Assembly: GCA_002104985.1 (NCBI GenBank)
Contig: MCGO01000082.1
Span: 1-64,000 of the forward strand
Length of the DNA stretch: 64,000 nt
Source of the DNA: Rhizoclosmatium globosum
Taxonomy: Eukaryota; Chytridiomycota; Chytridiomycetes; Chytridiales; Chytriomycetaceae
Direction of reading: 5' to 3'
The notes under the pieces are model-generated. The model was not told where the DNA came from. It saw only the letters and a program-made list of their open reading frames with translations, and did no database searches. The first letter of the stretch is position 1. The number at the start of each line of letters is the position of its first letter. Both the position numbers and the translations under genes were made by a program. Positions 1-11,143 of the stretch are shown here, in pieces.

Positions 1-714
1 TTGTATTTCTCCTGATGTATCAAGTACTAATCGGTTGCCGTCGTCTGTTGATGTTAGGCTGGAGGCCCAGGAGCCCAAGGAGGAATCACGGTGACGGCAC
101 CGAATTCTTGTAAAGTGAATGAGGTGTCCTTTGTTATGTACTTGAAGATCAATCTGTATGAACACGGGATGAGGGCGATGCGAATGTTATCGGCAGTGGA
201 TCTGGAGCCCTGTGCAGCAAAGCAAACGGCAATTCAATCCTCCCGGACGAGTTTGGTTCTGGAAACGCGTCGGTTTCATTCAATACGACATTCTGTATCT
301 TCCAGTCAGCCACAGTAAAGTTAAGTGTTCACCTGTTGAACTTTACCAAGATTCTCAGCACATCCTTCTTCTCCTCGAATTTCAATACACCGTACTTGTG
401 AAGCTTTACTTCACATTCTCCGAGCAGGCACGCTTTGATGGAATGCTTCTTTCTCCCGTTTGTAATGGGTGGGTCAAACGTCAACATTCCCTTGCACAAG
501 TGTCAGTGTACGGTTGTGTTCAAATCCGTGATATGCTACTAACATATAATTCTAGGGAGTTGTCGTATTGGTTCAAAACTAGTGGATGGCTATTTGAAAC
601 GAGCCGATAGGGTTCTTGGTCTGCTTGTCCGTTCGTCTCTGCCAACTCATGGCTGGGTAATAGAATCTCATTGTTGTATATCGGCCTGCGAATATAGACT
701 TTGACGTTCTGCAT
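1..714 (-). CDS. arrestin-domain protein (N-terminal part; runs off the window start)
   Basis: Arrestin-fold adaptors bind membrane cargo and, in fungi, often recruit ubiquitin ligases to it; that role is inferred here. The ATG at 714 opens with QNVKVYIRRPIYNNE, like the first strands of an arrestin N-domain. An intron of about 50 bp is followed by GMLTFDPPITNG and IKACLLGECEVKLHKYG, the usual 'G.l.f.p......I...l.G' stretch. The exon around 230 bp carries ELPFAL and LPITFAS. About 120 bp further on, one frame over, comes YRLIFKYITKDTSFTL followed by a VTVIPPWAPGPP strand. The frame change near 165 needs one base and matches similar breaks across the window. The arrestin C-domain must lie beyond base 1. 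It is tandem with the next arrestin gene, whose stop is about 125 bp upstream of this start. Confidence 0.7.
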
Positions 715-838
715 TACGCAATCGAAAGTGTGGCAAGGCGTTTAAGGGTTAGAATCTCCGCGAAAAACAAAAAACGGAAGATAATTGAAGAATTTGTCTA
801 TAAATCTATATATATGCTAAATAAACCCACCAATCAAT

Positions 839-2931
839 TCAAGTTCTCAACAATACAACCGAAATGCTACCCAAATTGTAAATCCCTTGCGATGCCGCCA
901 ATACTCTCCGTTTCTTCTCCGTCAACAACCGAAACGTAACACGATGCTTCAACCGAACCAACGGCGCCGAAAACGCAGTCGCATATTGTCCCAACTTCTC
1001 CGAGTCAGGAACCTCCAACCAAACACGCTGTTTCCAAACACCCGTGTCAACACAATCGTAACAAGCACCGTCAAACCCACTCGTTATATCCACATTCGCC
1101 AGTTCCTCCGTATCCGTCTTGATGACACCATGCGCAATGCAAGAAACAACAGCGTTCAGCCGGATTTGGATTTCTTTGATTGTATGACCAAGTGGAAGCG
1201 ACTTGATGAAAATATCAACAGGAATACGACCGGGTCCTGTCATTGTGATGGGCATGATAATACGGTACCGTGGAATATCGTCCACCACAGCAGGACGCGG
1301 GATTTCCGGCGTGTCATTTCACTGAATGAGCGGAGAAGAGATGGAGAAGATTGAGTTGATGAAGAAGTCGCGAGACGAAGAACCCCGCCGTCTAAAGAAC
1401 TGCCTCGAGTTCTGGTTCAAGTTGTGTGCTTGGTTGATGAGATGGACCCCTTCATTCCGAGAGGAGTTTAAAGAGAGGCGACTGAAGAGACCTGCTGTTC
1501 TTTCGATTGATTGTCTTGGGGGGCTCAAGGGGGGTGATGGGAGAACAGATGCTGATGCAGGGGCTTCCTCTTGAGAAGTACCAGTGGAAGCCGGGGGTCC
1601 AAAGAAGTGATTGGTCTATCTCTTGAATTTGATTGCCTTGGGGGACTCAATGGAGGAAGCGAAGCAGTGGAGGGTGGCGAAACAGCGGAAGCACCGGAGG
1701 GAATGTCCCCTGATGGGATTCCAGGAGCTCGTCGAAACAAAGAATTCAACAACCTCGGGGGTCTTGTTCGATTTTTGGAGATAGTAGGTGGTTGAGAAAC
1801 AGGAGTTGGATTTGAGACATAATCAGGATTATCAGTGGCAGGTGGGTGGAGGAATTTGATTCCTGGGGCCGCTCCGAGGATGAATCCAGTGACAAGTACG
1901 GAATTGAGTTGGGATGAGGATCATCAGTGCTGTAAGCGAGTGGTGGGGAAGAAGGAATGGGGGCTGAGTTGGCAGCTTCCTCAATTTGACGAGAAGATGA
2001 ATGCATAGACGAGCTACTTCCGTTGTCCAAATCACGGAGGTGAATAATCAGGGAGGCCATAATCCTGTTCCAAAGAGTCCCGTGCAACCATCATGGCTGA
2101 GTAAGAATCAGGGAACATTCTTGGCTGTGATAGTACCAATCTTTCAGCTGCATTCGGAGACCGCTCCTTATCAGGTTGCTTATTTAATTACTCAAGATTC
2201 TCGGCCGCATTAATACATCGACGTCATTCACAATTCCATGGTTTTGCACAGAGATTGAGTCTGTGTTTCTGACGAGACTGACATTCCCGACCCTATTTCC
2301 ACTTGAATCAAAGATGACTCGAATTCCGTCGTCCTGTGGATCTAGGCGGGGGTGGAAGGGGGCTCAGCGTGAAGGAATGGAGGAACAACTCTGACGGGCA
2401 CAACCACTTCATTGTAAGAGAAGAATCCCTTGATGCCCCTAAAATAGAACTTGAATTGAATAAAGTAATGGATAGTTGCGGATGGAGACTTGAAAGAGAT
2501 CGGCAGACCGCCACTTTCTGGATGAGTGCGGATTGGGATAACGAATGGAAGCAGGATTGGATCCGTAGAATTCACTTTGAAGTTGTCACCATCACGAATA
2601 AGAACGCTCTAAGGGGACTGCGGTCAGCAGGGCTGTGCGTTTAAGGCACTAAATAGACGAACCTCAATTTCGCAAAAGGTGTTGGTTTGACCCGAGGGAT
2701 TCAGGCCGTCGTTCCACTCTGTTTTAGAAGCGCCGACAAAGACGACGGAGATAGAGAGACCAGAGTAATCAAAGTGAGGATGCGGGGTCAAAGCCAGGAT
2801 GCCCTTTGATAGTAAATGAGTAAAGCAAGACACACTCTACAACCGTCAACAAGTAAAGTAAAGTAAAGCAAACTCACATAGATCCACTCGACATTCCCCG
2901 CCGCAACCGACAAGGTAAAGTGATCGTCCAT
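839..2931 (-). CDS. arrestin-domain protein
   Basis: Second arrestin-fold gene of the tandem pair. The first exon ends GNVEWIY. The next begins GILALTPHPHFDYSG and carries the N-domain beta strands. A spliced exon then reads SVLIRDGDNFKVNS, LPISFKSPSATIHYF and NEVVVPVR, and an intron of about 58 bp leads to DDGIRVIFDSSGN. The middle (1320-2090) is Ser/Pro-rich and low in complexity, as in linkers of arrestin-related trafficking adaptors, and its frame is not fully resolved. The last exon (839-1288) is an arrestin C-domain starting DDIPRYRIIMPITM and ending SISVVLLRT-stop. The start is uncertain: the frame stays open upstream to an ATG at 3213 through a GC-rich, coding-like stretch, so the protein may be longer at the N-terminus. 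Confidence 0.7.
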
Positions 2932-3595
2932 GTCCGAAATGCGTCTGTATCTGTTCTGGCTCGGGTCGCTGTTCGCCTCGCCTTCCGGGCCCAGGTTCGC
3001 GAGCGGGTCTTCGTGCGCGTGGGGCGGCCGCCGCGCAAACACGGAAATGTCGCGAATTCGTCGTGCGGCGTCGGCACTCGCTTTCGGAGCATTTGTTCTT
3101 TGTTTTTGTTGTTTGATTCGATTTGATTGCCGCAAATGATTCAAATGAAAAGAACAAAAGTGGGAAAGCCCCACGCGCCTCTCCTTTCTCAGCCCACTCT
3201 CAACCACTCTCAACTACTTGTACCGCCTCGGTTTCGGTTGATGCAACAAGTATTCAGATAACGGAGTCTCACTGGGTCCAATGTGCACTTCATCACTTCT
3301 CACGCCAGAGATCTAAACAATGATTTATAGGTCCCGTTTAGCCGGAATCTGCAGGCAGGAACTAGAGACTCTCTAGACTCTAAGGACGATCTAAAACAAC
3401 ATAAGAAGCCTTGATATTGGAACTTATGGCTGCAACTTTGAATGTTCGTGACAATTATTTCGACACCATCACAAATGACTTCCAATGTTCTGAACTTCCA
3501 ATTCATTACGGAACACTGTGAAAGAACATCGTTCAATTTACGCGATTGCTTTATTGATATTTACTTACCAACTTAAAGGAGTATCAGACAATGAA
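2932..3595. other. intergenic region, GC-rich in its first part
   Basis: This stretch separates the arrestin gene from a convergent-oriented membrane-protein 3' end. Bases about 2960-3080 are clearly more GC-rich than the surroundings and may be 5' coding sequence or promoter of the arrestin gene. In the remaining part I see only short open frames and no RNA gene or repeat. Confidence 0.4.
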
Positions 3596-4486
3596 TCAAT
3601 GCTGTAAAAAGGCCGAGACAATCCACAAAAGCAACGCTGTAGCAGGACCAGTAGCAAGAGATATAACCAATACTCTCAGAACTGCAAGGATCCCACTCAC
3701 AAGGCCAAGATCCACACCATATGCCAATACCAACATTTGGTAAAGCATCACATCATTATTGAATGCACCAACACTCCAATCCACTCCTCCAATTACATCC
3801 ATTCCAACATCTAACATTTGTATCCAGTACAAAATACAAGTGACACTCGCTGCCAATAAATACAAGCTCCTAGCATCATCTGTCGCATTTCTCCTCCTCT
3901 TGCTCTTCTTCTGCTTTCCATGTCCAACCCAAAACGAGCAAACCATCCACACAAGTAACTACACCACCAATCCAAGTCCAAGGCAGTGTTCCAACTCCAT
4001 ACAATTGATTCACAGCCAAATATAGCCCTAGTCCAGCTCCAACTCCCACTACTTTCCCCCGTGCAAGAAATCCCCGAGACTGACTGCTCCGATTGATTGC
4101 ATGAGATACATGATCCACGCCACTGTTGGTCTCTGGAACACTCACAAGCCAGTTATTATGTGACTCGTTGCTGTGTGGTATAGAAAGACGGCGATCCAAA
4201 GCAGGACGCCCATTCAGGTCGGTTTACGTAATGGCCAAAGACAAGATCCAATTGTCCATGAGAAAGTGCCTATACTTGCACCGATCCTTGTGCTTTCGAT
4301 GAGAGTGAATAGGAGGACGGTAAGATGTGTTGATGTGATCACGTTGATATTGGTTGTGCTACGCGTGGATGATGGACTGTTTGTGTCTGGTACTCGTTTA
4401 CGAGCGTGATAATTAATAGAATGATGATGCATAGCGGTCCTTGTGTTGAAACATTGTATGGCCCATAAAGGAGCCGTGAGCATCAA
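3596..4486 (-). CDS. multi-pass membrane protein, unknown family
   Basis: I do not recognise this family. The frame starts MLTAPLWAIQCFN near 4486. It holds hydrophobic helices around INVITSTHLTVLLFTLIE, MGVLLWIAVFLYH, VVGVGAGLGLYLAVNQLYG and GGVVTCVDGLLVLGW. A charged loop follows (KKSKRRRN), then LYLLAASVTCILYWIQ, LYQMLVLAYGVDLGLVSG and a final helix with ATALLLWIVSAFLQH-stop. That makes about seven membrane segments in roughly 290 residues. The frame changes near 4205 and 3880 by short shifts, either introns or missing bases. Its neighbours are arrestin-domain genes on both sides, which gives no firm functional hint. Confidence 0.5.
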
Positions 4487-4651
4487 CCATTTGAATTTGA
4501 AAAAGTATTTAGTTAATTTCCACGATCTTTCTTTTGGTTTTGTTCTTTCTATGATTCAGCTCGTAAATAAACAAGAAGGATTGGACTTCTTTCTCTTCAT
4601 TTGGTAAGCCGTTTGAAAAGACACATCAACAAGCGTTCCTTCTCTTAGCCA

Positions 4652-6960
4652 ATGCTACTCAAGCTCAAACCGTCTGCATCAACATCAAAGCTGAAACTAT
4701 CAGATGGGTTCATATCAGGAACTCCAGGCCTAGGACCGAGGCTGTTGTTGTTTCTGGGTTGTTGCTGTCTCGTTTCCAACGGGAAGTGGGAAGCGGCCGC
4801 CGTTCATCGACTCCCTGGAAGTCACGTTAGAAGTAAGCATCGTATTCACTCGCTTTGTGTTTGACAAGATGGGCTATCTGAACCCATAAGGATCATAATC
4901 TACTCTCGTTGTCCCATAACTGATCTTTCCCTCACCTCCCAGGCATATGTCAAATACCCAAAAGATACCTCAGGCTCGACCACCCACCGACACCATTCAC
5001 CCTTCTCTCGAAATCCGAGACTCTTATGACAGCAAACAAACAAACCAGTCCATACCTCCAAAAGCAAGCCCCTTCAAGCACAAAACAGCAACGTGTCACT
5101 GAAATCCATTCTCCTTCTCGATATCGAAGAAGAATTAGATACCCTTCCACCGAGTATTCAGCTATCACCGTCAGGGCCATCCAACGGCTCCCCATACGGA
5201 CTCAAATATGTCCTTCGCGCTGTGTGTAAATTTACAAGTAATACGCCGATTTCAGATGAATAACGGGTATGAGCGACGTGGTTGCGAAAAGCGTACATAC
5301 TGGGGTTGTTACGGACTCGCGACTATTTCTTGGCCTAATTTCAAGGAATCAATCTATTGCTGTAATGCGGAGTGATATTCAGATGCGTGGAATGAAGAGG
5401 ATTCTCGGACTGAAGGAAGGGAAGGGGTGGGCGATGTGATGAATGAAGGTGGTTTGGCGTTAAAGTTGGCAGTTGAAGCTGCTACGGAGCGGCTAGGCGC
5501 AATACGAGGGAATTCTATAAAACGGATAGGATGTTGTACAAGTGACGTTGGTCTATGTGACAAGAAAGTCGCTGTCATTGTTGGAAACGGAGGTTGGAGA
5601 GGTGAAGTCGAGTTTGAAAGCGACACAATTTGCTATGGTGATCGCAGACGCATTTACTATCAAGTTCACGATCCGGAATACTTTAAGTTGATGAAAGAGC
5701 AACGGAATCTAACCGACTTTGACACCATGAATGGGCAGATTGTAAAAGTTCGTCGTGGAACAGCTCAATTTGAAGTCATTCTTGTGGAATCTTGGAATTG
5801 GATTGGCCTCCCCGATAAATTTGGTCTAGAGAAATTTCATTACTCAAACCTCGGAGTCAGAGATAGAGGAGTTTAGTGAGCGTCAGCTGGTTGGTTTCTT
5901 CACTTTCAACTTTGTGCTTGTCTAAATGACGATGTAGGCTTACATCAAATTCCCCGACTTTCTCCTTCCATCTATCCGTGTCCTTAACATTGAGGTTTCC
6001 CACAAACTTGTGTTCCGATTTGAAATACCCCCATCGCCAATACGTTTCTCAACAAGAGTCCCCGAGTTTGATGTTGCTGGAAAGTATGTCTCGAAAATTA
6101 TTTGTAGACCAGAAGTGGACTCCAATTTCGGCGGTCAAATTTCTCCCAGAAGGAAAGGATTCATATACCGATGTTGAACAAATTATCATGAGCGCGGCTG
6201 TCAGAGTCGCTGCCTTTAACAGAAACGACGCCGATATGCTTTTTACCGACACTATTCACATCCCTGAGTCAGTCATATCACTCCTTCCGTCAGGATTTAT
6301 TTCCAGGAATAAGAAGGACGTGTATGGAAATCCCTCCTCATCAGACCTTCTACAACAACAACAACAACATCAACAAAGTTATGCGTCATCCAGCAGTAAA
6401 GGAAGTCTCGTGAAACGGCTATCAAAAGTATTTCCGAAAAGATCCAACTCTATACACTCAAAAACATCAAGCATGGAATCTGTAGCGTCGCTGCCCCAGG
6501 CACAACAGCTTCAGCCAACACATTTGGTAGCTTCAAAATCATCTCCACTCGCCAAAGCCCAGTCTCTGGCTGCACTTCCGTCTGGATTAATACAGCAACC
6601 AACTATCCTTTCCTTATCCACTGCTCCATCAATATACCATAACCCAACAACGGGTCAACCACTGATAGCAAGAAGCGTTAGTTCCAGTGGGAAGTTTGGA
6701 ATTATCCAGCCTCTTTCGTCATCTGTTACGGCTAAACAACAAGAGTTGTTGGGAATGCAGCGAGTTCCGCCTTATCCTAACGCCACCGTGCGAACAAGTT
6801 CTCAGCGGCGAATATGAGTCGTGCGAATACTAGCGCAACAACCGAGTCTGTCGTTGCTGCGAGTAGCAGTGGCGGTAGTCCAGCTCTGTCCGCAGGAAAG
6901 CTAGTGAGCACGATGGATTTGAAGTTGTGTAAGGACTTAAGCAAGAGTGGGTTATTGTGA
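4652..6960 (+). CDS. arrestin-domain protein with polyQ and basic tail
   Basis: Third arrestin-type gene, on the opposite strand. Exon 1 begins MLLKLKPSASTSK; after a one-base frame change it reads VAVSFPTGSGKRPP and FIDSLEVTL. The exon near 5110-5260 has LPPSIQLSPSGPSNG and YGLKYVLRAVCKFTS, the typical end of an arrestin N-domain. The C-domain begins near 5590 (GWRGEVEFESDTICYG) and its last strands are FPDFLLPSIRVLNIE and SHKLVFRFEI. The tail from about 6340 holds a Gln run encoded by a CAA repeat (6349-6375), Ser-rich sequence and a basic KRLSKVFPKR patch. The track frame stops at 6817, but a one-base shift continues it (SRANTSATTESVVAA) to a stop at 6958-6960. Tail phosphorylation or lipid binding would be speculation. 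Confidence 0.6.
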
Positions 6961-7057
6961 ATGGCGATTACTAGTAATGCATGAACATAGAAACAAAAAT
7001 ACAGCTTGTATATTCACAAACTACATTATTAACGAAAAGTAAACAAAAAGACATTGG

Positions 7058-8523
7058 TTAACGAATTAATTCAGTGGGATCAGGAACAAAGTAGAACCCA
7101 ACAGCCACAATGACGTATGCTCCAATCAACATCCATCCCTCAAGCCAGTGAGTTTTACCATCTTGAATAAGCGAGTTAACAACAAGAGTTGAAACTAAAA
7201 GGACTGCAGTGGAGAACGCCCCAAAATCCAAATCCATTGGTTTATCAAGGATCCAACCCATAACAACGATGGCAGGAGTAACGAGAAGAGCTAAACATGA
7301 AACATAAGTACATACTCATAAGAAACGGACTGGGATGATATATACCAATTTGATGACTGGAACCAACAGCTACACCAATAGATAAGTCCATCTTATTTCT
7401 CATGGCACTGGAAACGGCCGTAACATGCTCCGCAGCGTTTCCGACGATAGGGAGAATGATAATACCGATGAACGTCTCAGAGATTCCAGCTTCTTTGGAG
7501 AGTCCTTCAATAGAACCAACCAAAAATTCGGCACATATGGCGATAATCAAGGTAGAAAGAGCCAATGCAGCAATAGCAACCCAAGTCAAAGTAACAGGCT
7601 CCTCGTCTTCTTCGTCTTCGTCCTCGCCTTCGGGTGCGTCAGGAGTTTCGGGATCTCTGGCAGCTCGCTTTGGAGTCACCTTGAGGCCGTCTGGGTTTGT
7701 GTACAGCTGGAAGACCAAATATGCCACATAAATAATCAGAAGAACGATAGCAATTCCACGGGAAATGTTGAGCACGATTTTGTCGCTGGCTGGAGTTGTT
7801 GGGAGCTCGAATCTGACGACACAGGGACGAGGAAACCAAGGAACGTGAGGGAAAGGAGACCCGTGCTGACATTGGCCAAATCCGCGTCAAATTCTTGGAA
7901 CTTGTTCTTTTCGAAAGGGCTGTTTGCAATGTCAGACCCACATAAAACAAGGAATAAATAATTACAAGACACCGCCAAACAAGAAACAAAATCCGAGCAC
8001 GAGAAGCAAGTTTGAGAGAATGGAACCAATCATGGATGCCTGCACAACATGGAACAGGTTTTCCCGTAGAGCCATGATACAGAGAATCAGTTCGACGGCA
8101 TTTCCAAGGATGCATTCAAAAGACCACCGACAGTTCTCCAACTCTGCAGGGTTCATAGTATTCATTAGCACTGACTGAGTATGTTGAAGTAGAACGCTAC
8201 CGCATTGACAGCTGGTCCGTCGCAAAGTCGAGCATTTTAGCAAGTGGGATAATAGCGCAGAAGTTGAGGGCAAAGACGGTCGCGTCGGACCAGCCCCAGA
8301 ACGACGACAAGATGCCGAGCGGGATAAAGACTAGGCCGGCCAAGTTGAAGTACAGGTTCGTGTGCCAGACAGCCCACAAGGACGAGCCTAGCGTGACTTC
8401 GGATGCGCGGTGGTGTTCGGTGTCGCCTTCGTTGGGACTGGTGCCGTTGAGGAGGGTGTGCGGACAGTTGCCATCTTCTTTTGACGATGAGTTTTTGAAC
8501 TTGTTTGGTGTCTCCAACTCCAA
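7058..8523 (-). CDS. CAX-type Ca2+/H+ antiporter (vacuolar exchanger)
   Basis: Members of this family move Ca2+ into the vacuole in exchange for protons. The first helix region has [15 protein letters not shown] and [18 protein letters not shown]. The c-1 repeat has [16 protein letters not shown], followed by [16 protein letters not shown]. After [18 protein letters not shown] there is a one-base frame shift, then an acidic loop (EDEDEEDEE). The c-2 repeat has the complete motif [14 protein letters not shown], and [10 protein letters not shown] follows. The protein ends [13 protein letters not shown]. The first codon of the open frame is TTG just after an intron acceptor, so a short 5' exon exists upstream that I could not place. 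It is divergent from a paralogue starting at 8735. Confidence 0.85.
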
Positions 8524-8734
8524 CCTGTAAACAACAGTTCTTCATAATGCCATAGTTAAACGGTAATGAATCCTTTCAGAAGTGGTACAACGTGTTTCAT
8601 GACATATCTAATATCTCCTACTTTACGTATTATTATTCTCCTGACTTTGTTAAATAGCTGAATAGCAACTAATGTATATCGTATCTCGTTCTTTCCTTGC
8701 TTTCCTCAATAATATGCTATAATATGGCAATAAT

Positions 8735-10192
8735 ATGGGAAGGAAAACACTTTCCAGCAGGCTTGCGAATTTTCCGAAAGTTGCCATGGCCTCTCCCATC
8801 CGCCCAACTGCAAATACTATCGTATCTTCCTTCCAGATTCTCTGGGATGAATGTGAACAAGTCAATAAGTTTGCGTCCGTCGTTGTGCCTCTCGCTCTGT
8901 TGGCTTCCTTCTTTGATGTTGGGAACGGCGCTGTCTTTGCTCTCAACTATGCGTCGATTTTACCATTGTCTTATATTCTACATTTTGCAACAGAAAAGTT
9001 TCGCTTCGGTATGTGTGCGCCATCTAAAGACCTTATCTAGTGGACTAAGTCATGTTTGACAGCCTTGGACCCACCTGGGGCGGATTGTTGCACATCACAT
9101 TCGGAAACTTGGTTGAATTAGTCTTGGGAATCTACGCTTTGAATGAAGACCTGTTTCACATCGTTCGTGCCATCATGTTTGGTTCCATTCTGTCAAACCT
9201 ACTTTTTGTGCTTGGGCTCTGCTTTCTAATCGGTGGAATAATGTAAGTCTCGCGTGTCACTGTGCATTCTAATTGAGTTTGATAAGCCCATTCGAAAAGA
9301 ACAAATATCAAGAGTTCGATGTTGACAACGCGAATGTTTCGACTGGGCTCTTGACAATCACTATCCTTGGTTTCGTGATTCCAGTGGCACTTTCTTTTGA
9401 GTTTCCAGACGATGAAGTCAAGGCTGGCGTAGTTGGAACATCGCGTTTTGTCGCCGTTATGCTCTTGTTAACCTACGCTGCATATATATTGTTCCACCAT
9501 TACACAAATGTGAGACCATTTCTCAACTCCTTAACAGAGTTAACCACAAATCCATTAGCCCGAGGGTCTCAAAGTGACTCCAACCAATAGAAATCGCGGT
9601 ACAGAAGAAGGTGCTGCTTTATTGAACGAGAATGACGAGGATCAACAACCTCCCAGAATCTCGTTACCTGCAGCCCTCATCATGTTAGCTACAAGCTCGG
9701 CTTTAATCGTTGTGTCATGTGAAGAGCTCGTTCAAACTATTGTGGCATTTCACTAGAAACGGGAATCAACGATAGTTTCATCGCCACGATCATACTGCCC
9801 ATCATTATAAACACTTCAGTTCAAATATCAGCCATCACTGCTGCTCTGCAGGATCGGATGGATTATAGTCTGCGCGTGGTTATTGGTTCTAGTCACCAAG
9901 TTGGTAAGTTTCAATGCCCTAGCTAACTCAAACACCCATTCTAAGCATATCTATACATAGCATTACTTATTGCTCCATTGATCGTGATTCTTTCATGGAT
10001 CTTGGAAAAACCGCTCGACCTGAACTTTGGGCATTCCCAACTGCGATATTACTAGTGACGGTATTGACAGTGAATGCAGTCATTCAAGATGGGCGTTCAC
10101 ATTGGTTTCAAGGGCTTATGCTTGTTGCTGCGTATTTGGTTGTAGTTATTGGATTCTTTTTCATAGAAGATCCATCGAAAGATTCGTGGTAG
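8735..10192 (+). CDS. CAX-type antiporter paralogue with degenerate c-2 motif
   Basis: Paralogue of the divergent CAX gene with the same exon order. Exon 1 has [14 protein letters not shown] and [17 protein letters not shown] second exon carries the c-1 motif [16 protein letters not shown]. The third has [17 protein letters not shown] and ends HHYTN before a 51 bp intron (9509-9559). The c-2 motif is different: where the sister gene has GNAAEH this one reads INTSVQ, so the conserved Glu and His are missing and only Asn is kept. Two one-base frame breaks occur, at the stop after VQTIVAFH (about 9755) and at a GGG run near 10030 (LDLNFG, then [15 protein letters not shown]). The breaks could be assembly error, but the motif loss cannot. 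It is either a dead or repurposed exchanger, or a decaying copy. ATG 8735 is chosen; 8786 is an alternative. Confidence 0.7.
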
Positions 10193-10281
10193 AGATACTT
10201 TGGTCTAAAATAATATAATTGAGTGGGTTCCGCCAGAAGTTTTTCCGGTGATTCTTCCTGGGCCATTGTTTCCGCTCCCAC

Positions 10282-11107
10282 ATGGCCCTTCGCTTTGAAA
10301 TTCTGAATCAAAAGGACTCCGAAATGCCTGTTGATCCCATTTCAACATGGCTCCACCGAAATATCGTGACAGATATTGTCCAGAGTCCACGGTTTTATAT
10401 TCCATTCCTGACTTCCGTGCTGGCCAACTTGGTGTGGTATTGGGTGGCTGAGCACTCCCTCCTCAAGTTCATCTATGGGAATATCAAGGACTACAAGTCC
10501 CAGAAAGCGAAAGCTGGGTAGCACATGTCTTTCTTCAACAGTCTTGGTACTTGGAGGCATCCCTGCTATCATCGAGTTTGTCAACCTCAACCCAAGCGAA
10601 ACAACAGCGGATATGATTTCCAAAGACTCAAGGTATTACTTCGCTTTAAATATATCTTCACCTAATCATATTGCATAGTTATTCTTGGGGTTTAGGGGCG
10701 TTCTTTGCTGGTTTTCTCCTGGCAGACTGCTTTTGGGTTGCATATCATATCCAAAGCAATTTCACATCCTTACTGGCTGGATCCACCACTTTTCCTATAT
10801 TTATGTTGTGTTATGGCATATTCAGTGCGGCCAAATTGGAATCTTCATGCCGTGTGTAGCCTTTGCTGAGGTCTCCACATTATTTCTCGCGCTGGGCACT
10901 ATCAACTCAAAGTGGAGAAACGATTTGGGCTTCGGAATCAGTTTTCTTATCGGAAGAATCTTGTTTCACGCGTGCGTTGTTGTGTATGCTTTCCAGACCT
11001 ACAAAAATAACTATTGGATTGCACCGGCCCTACCTTTCCCCCTTCACGTACATTGGTTCTACAAGTGGACACTGGGATATTTATATCCGAAAAAGAAGAT
11101 TGAATAG
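10282..11107 (+). CDS. TLC-domain membrane protein (TLCD4/TMEM56-like)
   Basis: TLC-domain proteins (TRAM/LAG1/CLN8) are multi-pass membrane proteins linked to lipid metabolism or sensing; the exact role here is unknown. Exon 1 has FYIPFLTSVLANLVWYWV. After one-base shifts the sequence reads LVLGGIPAIIEFVNLNP, then GAFFAGFLLADCFWVAYH (the 'F..G..l.D....yh' core). GWIHHFSYIYVVLWH, FMPCVAFAEVSTLFLALG and IGRILFHACVVVYAF follow. It ends LYPKKKIE-stop, a dilysine-like basic tail compatible with ER residence. Three one-base breaks (near 10517, 10525 and 10770) interrupt the frame at points where the protein homology is continuous. It is convergent with the SPEF2-like gene, only about 36 bp from its stop. 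Confidence 0.7.
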
Positions 11108-11143
11108 CTGGGACACTGAAAAAAATAGAAGTTTATTGATCTC

